DNA of 45,455 nt from Micromonospora arida (GTDB taxonomy: Bacteria; Actinomycetota; Actinomycetes; Mycobacteriales; Micromonosporaceae): assembly GCF_003857035.1 (NCBI RefSeq), contig NZ_QGSY01000147.1, forward strand, positions 1 through 45,455. Direction: 5' to 3'. This document shows, one piece after another, positions 43,327 to 45,455 of this stretch. The notes under the pieces were generated by a model. It did no database searches. It had not been told where the DNA came from and saw only the letters and a list, made by a program, of their open reading frames with translations. The position numbers and the translations under genes are program-made. Numbering within the stretch: the stretch's first letter is position 1; the number at the start of each line of letters is the position of its first letter.

Positions 43327-45438
43327 ATGATCCGGGCCCAACTCGACAAACTGCTGACCGTGGTGATCGCCGGAGTGCTGGCCGGGTTGGTGCTGGCCGT
43401 TGCCGCCCTACCCGCGGCCCTGGTCTTCGGGATCGGCTTCAGTGCCCTGTCGACGCCGTACTCGGAGCTGCCGAACACCCTCCGGACGCCGCCCACCGCG
43501 CAGCGCTCCAACCTCTACGCCAACGACGGCACCACCCTGATCACCTCCTTCTATCAGGAGGACCGGGTGGACGTGCCGCTGCACGAGGTGGCCCCGGTGA
43601 TGCGCCAGGCGATCGTGGCCGCCGAGGACGTCCGGTTCTACCAGCACAGCGGGGTCGACCTGCGGGGCGTGGTGCGCGCGTTCACCGTCAACAAGCGCGA
43701 CGGCCAGACCCGGCAGGGTGCCTCCACGCTGACCATGCAGTACGTCCGCAACGTGCTCAGCAACGACCCCCGACTGACCGAGACGCAGCGGGACGCCGCC
43801 ACCGAACTCACCACCGTCCGCAAGCTCCAGGAGATGCGGTACGCCCTCGCGTTGGAGCGGGAACTCGACAAGGACGAGATCCTGACCCGCTACCTGAACA
43901 TCGCCTACTTCGGCGCCGGGGCGTACGGCATCGCGGCGGCCAGCAAGCGGTACTTCTCCCGCTCCCCGGCCGAGCTGACCCTGGCCCAGGCGGCACTGCT
44001 CGCCGGTCTGGTGCGTTCGCCGGACAGCGACGATCCGATCAACGGCGACGCCGACAGCGCGGTGGCCCGGCGGTCGTACGTGTTGGAGCGGCTGGTGGAG
44101 ACGGGGCAGGTGCCGGCGGACGCGGCGGCGGCGGCACGTGCCGAGCCGTTGCAACTGCGGCCCAGCGAAACCCCGAACGACTGCACGGGTGTGCCCGACG
44201 CGCACAACGACTGGGGCTTCTTCTGCGACTGGTTCACCCGCTGGTGGAGCAGCCAGTCCGCGTTCGGGGCGACCGCCGACGAGCGGCAGCGCACGCTGCG
44301 CCGCGGCGGGTTCTCCATCGTGTCGTCGCTGGACCCGGGGGTGCAGCGGGCCACCACCGAGCAGGTGTTGAAGATCTACCCGACGACCAGGCCCGAGGCG
44401 GTGCCCACGGCGGTGGTGCAACCGGGCACCGGGCGGGTGCTGGCGATGTCGGTGAACCGGGCCTACAGCGTGGCGGACAACCCGGTCGGGCAGAAGAACC
44501 GCCCGAACACCGTCAACCAGTTGGTCGCCGGCGGCGGCGCGATCGAGGGCTACCAGGGTGGCTCCACCTTCAAGCTCTTCACCCTGCTGGCGGCGCTGGA
44601 GGCGGGCCTGCCGCTGTCCACCGACTTCGTGGCGCCGACCCAGTTGCTCACCCGCTTCCCGGTGACCGGGGCGGCGAGTTGCGACGGACGGTGGTGCCCG
44701 GCGAACGCCAACCCGTCGTCGATGGACGGCCCCCGCACCATGTGGAGCGCGTTCGGCCGCTCGGTGAACACGTACTTCGCTTGGCTCACCGAGAAGGTCG
44801 GCGCCGACCGGGTGGTGGAGATGGCCGAGCGGCTCGGCATCGTGCTGCGGGCCGAGTCCGACGCCAAGCTGGCCCGCTACGGGGCGAAGGACTGGGGCCC
44901 GTTCACCCTGGGCGTGGCGGCGACCACCCCGTTGGACCTGGCCAGCGCGTACGCCACGGTGGCGGCCGAGGGGACCTGGTGTGCGCCGCTGCCGGTGGTC
45001 TCGATCACCGACTCGGGCGGGCGGCCGGTCGACGCCGCCAAGCCGGACTGCCGACAGGTGCTCGACCCCGACGTGGCGCGGGCGGCCACCGACGCGGCCC
45101 GCTGCCCGGTCGGCGACCAGTCGATGTACGGGCGCTGCGACGGCGCCACCGCACCCGGGTTGCGGGCCAAGCTCGGCCGTCCGGTGGCGGGCAAGACCGG
45201 CAGTTCGGAACGGTACGAGACGGAGACGGTGGTGGCGTTCACGCCGCAGCTCGCGGTCGCCTCGATGGCCGCGAACCCGGACGATCCCCGGGACGCGGTC
45301 GGTCAGGCGGTGCAGGCCCAGATGGTGAACGCGGTCGGCGAGGTGCTCGCCTTCGCCCTGCGCGACCAACCGGTCCGCGACTTCGTCCCGCCGAGCGAAC
45401 GAGCCGCCTTCCAAACCCAAGCGCAAGCCGGCAACTGA
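43327..45438 (+). CDS. Class A penicillin-binding protein
   Basis: A 703-residue bifunctional peptidoglycan synthase. One membrane helix (VVIAGVLAGLVLAVAALPAALVF) anchors it. The GT51 glycosyltransferase domain has VAAEDVRFYQHSGVD (catalytic E100) and RQGASTLTMQYVRN. The transpeptidase domain has the SxxK serine at GSTFK (S413, K416), SVN (S479-N481) and KTGSSE (K623-G625). It polymerises glycan strands and cross-links peptides outside the membrane. The ATG has GGGGAGAG a few bases upstream. A cysteine-containing insert (NDCTGVPD ... FFCDWFTRWW) occurs between the two domains and is seen in other actinobacterial members. The stop lies 17 bases before the end of the window. Confidence 0.97.
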   Translation: MIRAQLDKLLTVVIAGVLAGLVLAVAALPAALVFGIGFSALSTPYSELPNTLRTPPTAQRSNLYANDGTTLITSFYQEDRVDVPLHEVAPVMRQAIVAAEDVRFYQHSGVDLRGVVRAFTVNKRDGQTRQGASTLTMQYVRNVLSNDPRLTETQRDAATELTTVRKLQEMRYALALERELDKDEILTRYLNIAYFGAGAYGIAAASKRYFSRSPAELTLAQAALLAGLVRSPDSDDPINGDADSAVARRSYVLERLVETGQVPADAAAAARAEPLQLRPSETPNDCTGVPDAHNDWGFFCDWFTRWWSSQSAFGATADERQRTLRRGGFSIVSSLDPGVQRATTEQVLKIYPTTRPEAVPTAVVQPGTGRVLAMSVNRAYSVADNPVGQKNRPNTVNQLVAGGGAIEGYQGGSTFKLFTLLAALEAGLPLSTDFVAPTQLLTRFPVTGAASCDGRWCPANANPSSMDGPRTMWSAFGRSVNTYFAWLTEKVGADRVVEMAERLGIVLRAESDAKLARYGAKDWGPFTLGVAATTPLDLASAYATVAAEGTWCAPLPVVSITDSGGRPVDAAKPDCRQVLDPDVARAATDAARCPVGDQSMYGRCDGATAPGLRAKLGRPVAGKTGSSERYETETVVAFTPQLAVASMAANPDDPRDAVGQAVQAQMVNAVGEVLAFALRDQPVRDFVPPSERAAFQTQAQAGN

Positions 45439-45455
45439 CCCCCACCCCACCCCAC

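Overview
This window looks like a chromosomal core-plus-accessory segment from a high-GC actinobacterium, most likely Micromonospora or a close relative in the Micromonosporaceae. The reasons are the very high GC and strong G/C third-position bias, frequent GTG and TTG starts, and the argS-lysA-hom-thrC ... thrB-rho ... rpmE-prfA ... prmC-tsaC gene order. The actinobacterial rho has a long Arg/Asp/Glu-rich insert, and there are dispersed palindromes carrying TCGATCATGG. Species cannot be fixed from sequence reading alone.

Positions 1-14400 are accessory and stress-related. They hold a DUF2795 protein, an erythromycin-esterase-like hydrolase, a TetR-MMPL exporter operon with a doubled palindromic operator, and a divergent HxlR/DHA2 drug exporter pair. 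A stand-alone LigD-type polymerase follows, then an AraC-VOC-UvrA-like cassette that may handle DNA-damaging or intercalating drugs. Next come a TetR regulator divergent from a membrane protein made of two tandem copies of one module, and a VOC protein divergent from a WYL regulator, each pair sharing a palindromic site. Positions 15450-16740 carry a tRNA-Arg(CCG), a gene that looks like an immobilised IS630-type transposase, a long imperfect palindrome, and three perfect 31-bp tandem repeats.

Positions 16739-33060 are mostly core metabolism. A DUF3105-DUF305 membrane/extracytoplasmic pair is divergent from argS-lysA-hom-thrC (arginyl-tRNA synthetase, then aspartate-family amino acid synthesis). 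thrB, which completes the threonine branch, is separated from thrC by an HAE1-type RND permease, a NodB-family deacetylase and an MFS protein. rho follows thrB after a roughly 300-nt leader that can form hairpins.

Positions 33196-45455 hold a secreted phosphodiester glycosidase fused to a metallophosphoesterase, a convergent T4-Pnkp-like end-healing enzyme, then rpmE and prfA. A TPR-like/GGDEF diguanylate cyclase lies on the opposite strand. prmC, tsaC and a low-molecular-weight phosphatase are packed head to tail, and a class A penicillin-binding protein closes the window. Most gene blocks are separated by strong GC-rich hairpins. argS, thrB and prmC each show a TAN3T-like or similar -10 hexamer exactly six bases before a GTG start, suggesting leaderless transcripts.

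No CRISPR array, rRNA, prophage or complete insertion sequence was seen. The most unusual material is the repeat island with the transposase-derived gene, the phosphodiester glycosidase fusion, the Pnkp-like gene behind a perfect 18-bp palindrome, and the duplicated membrane protein.
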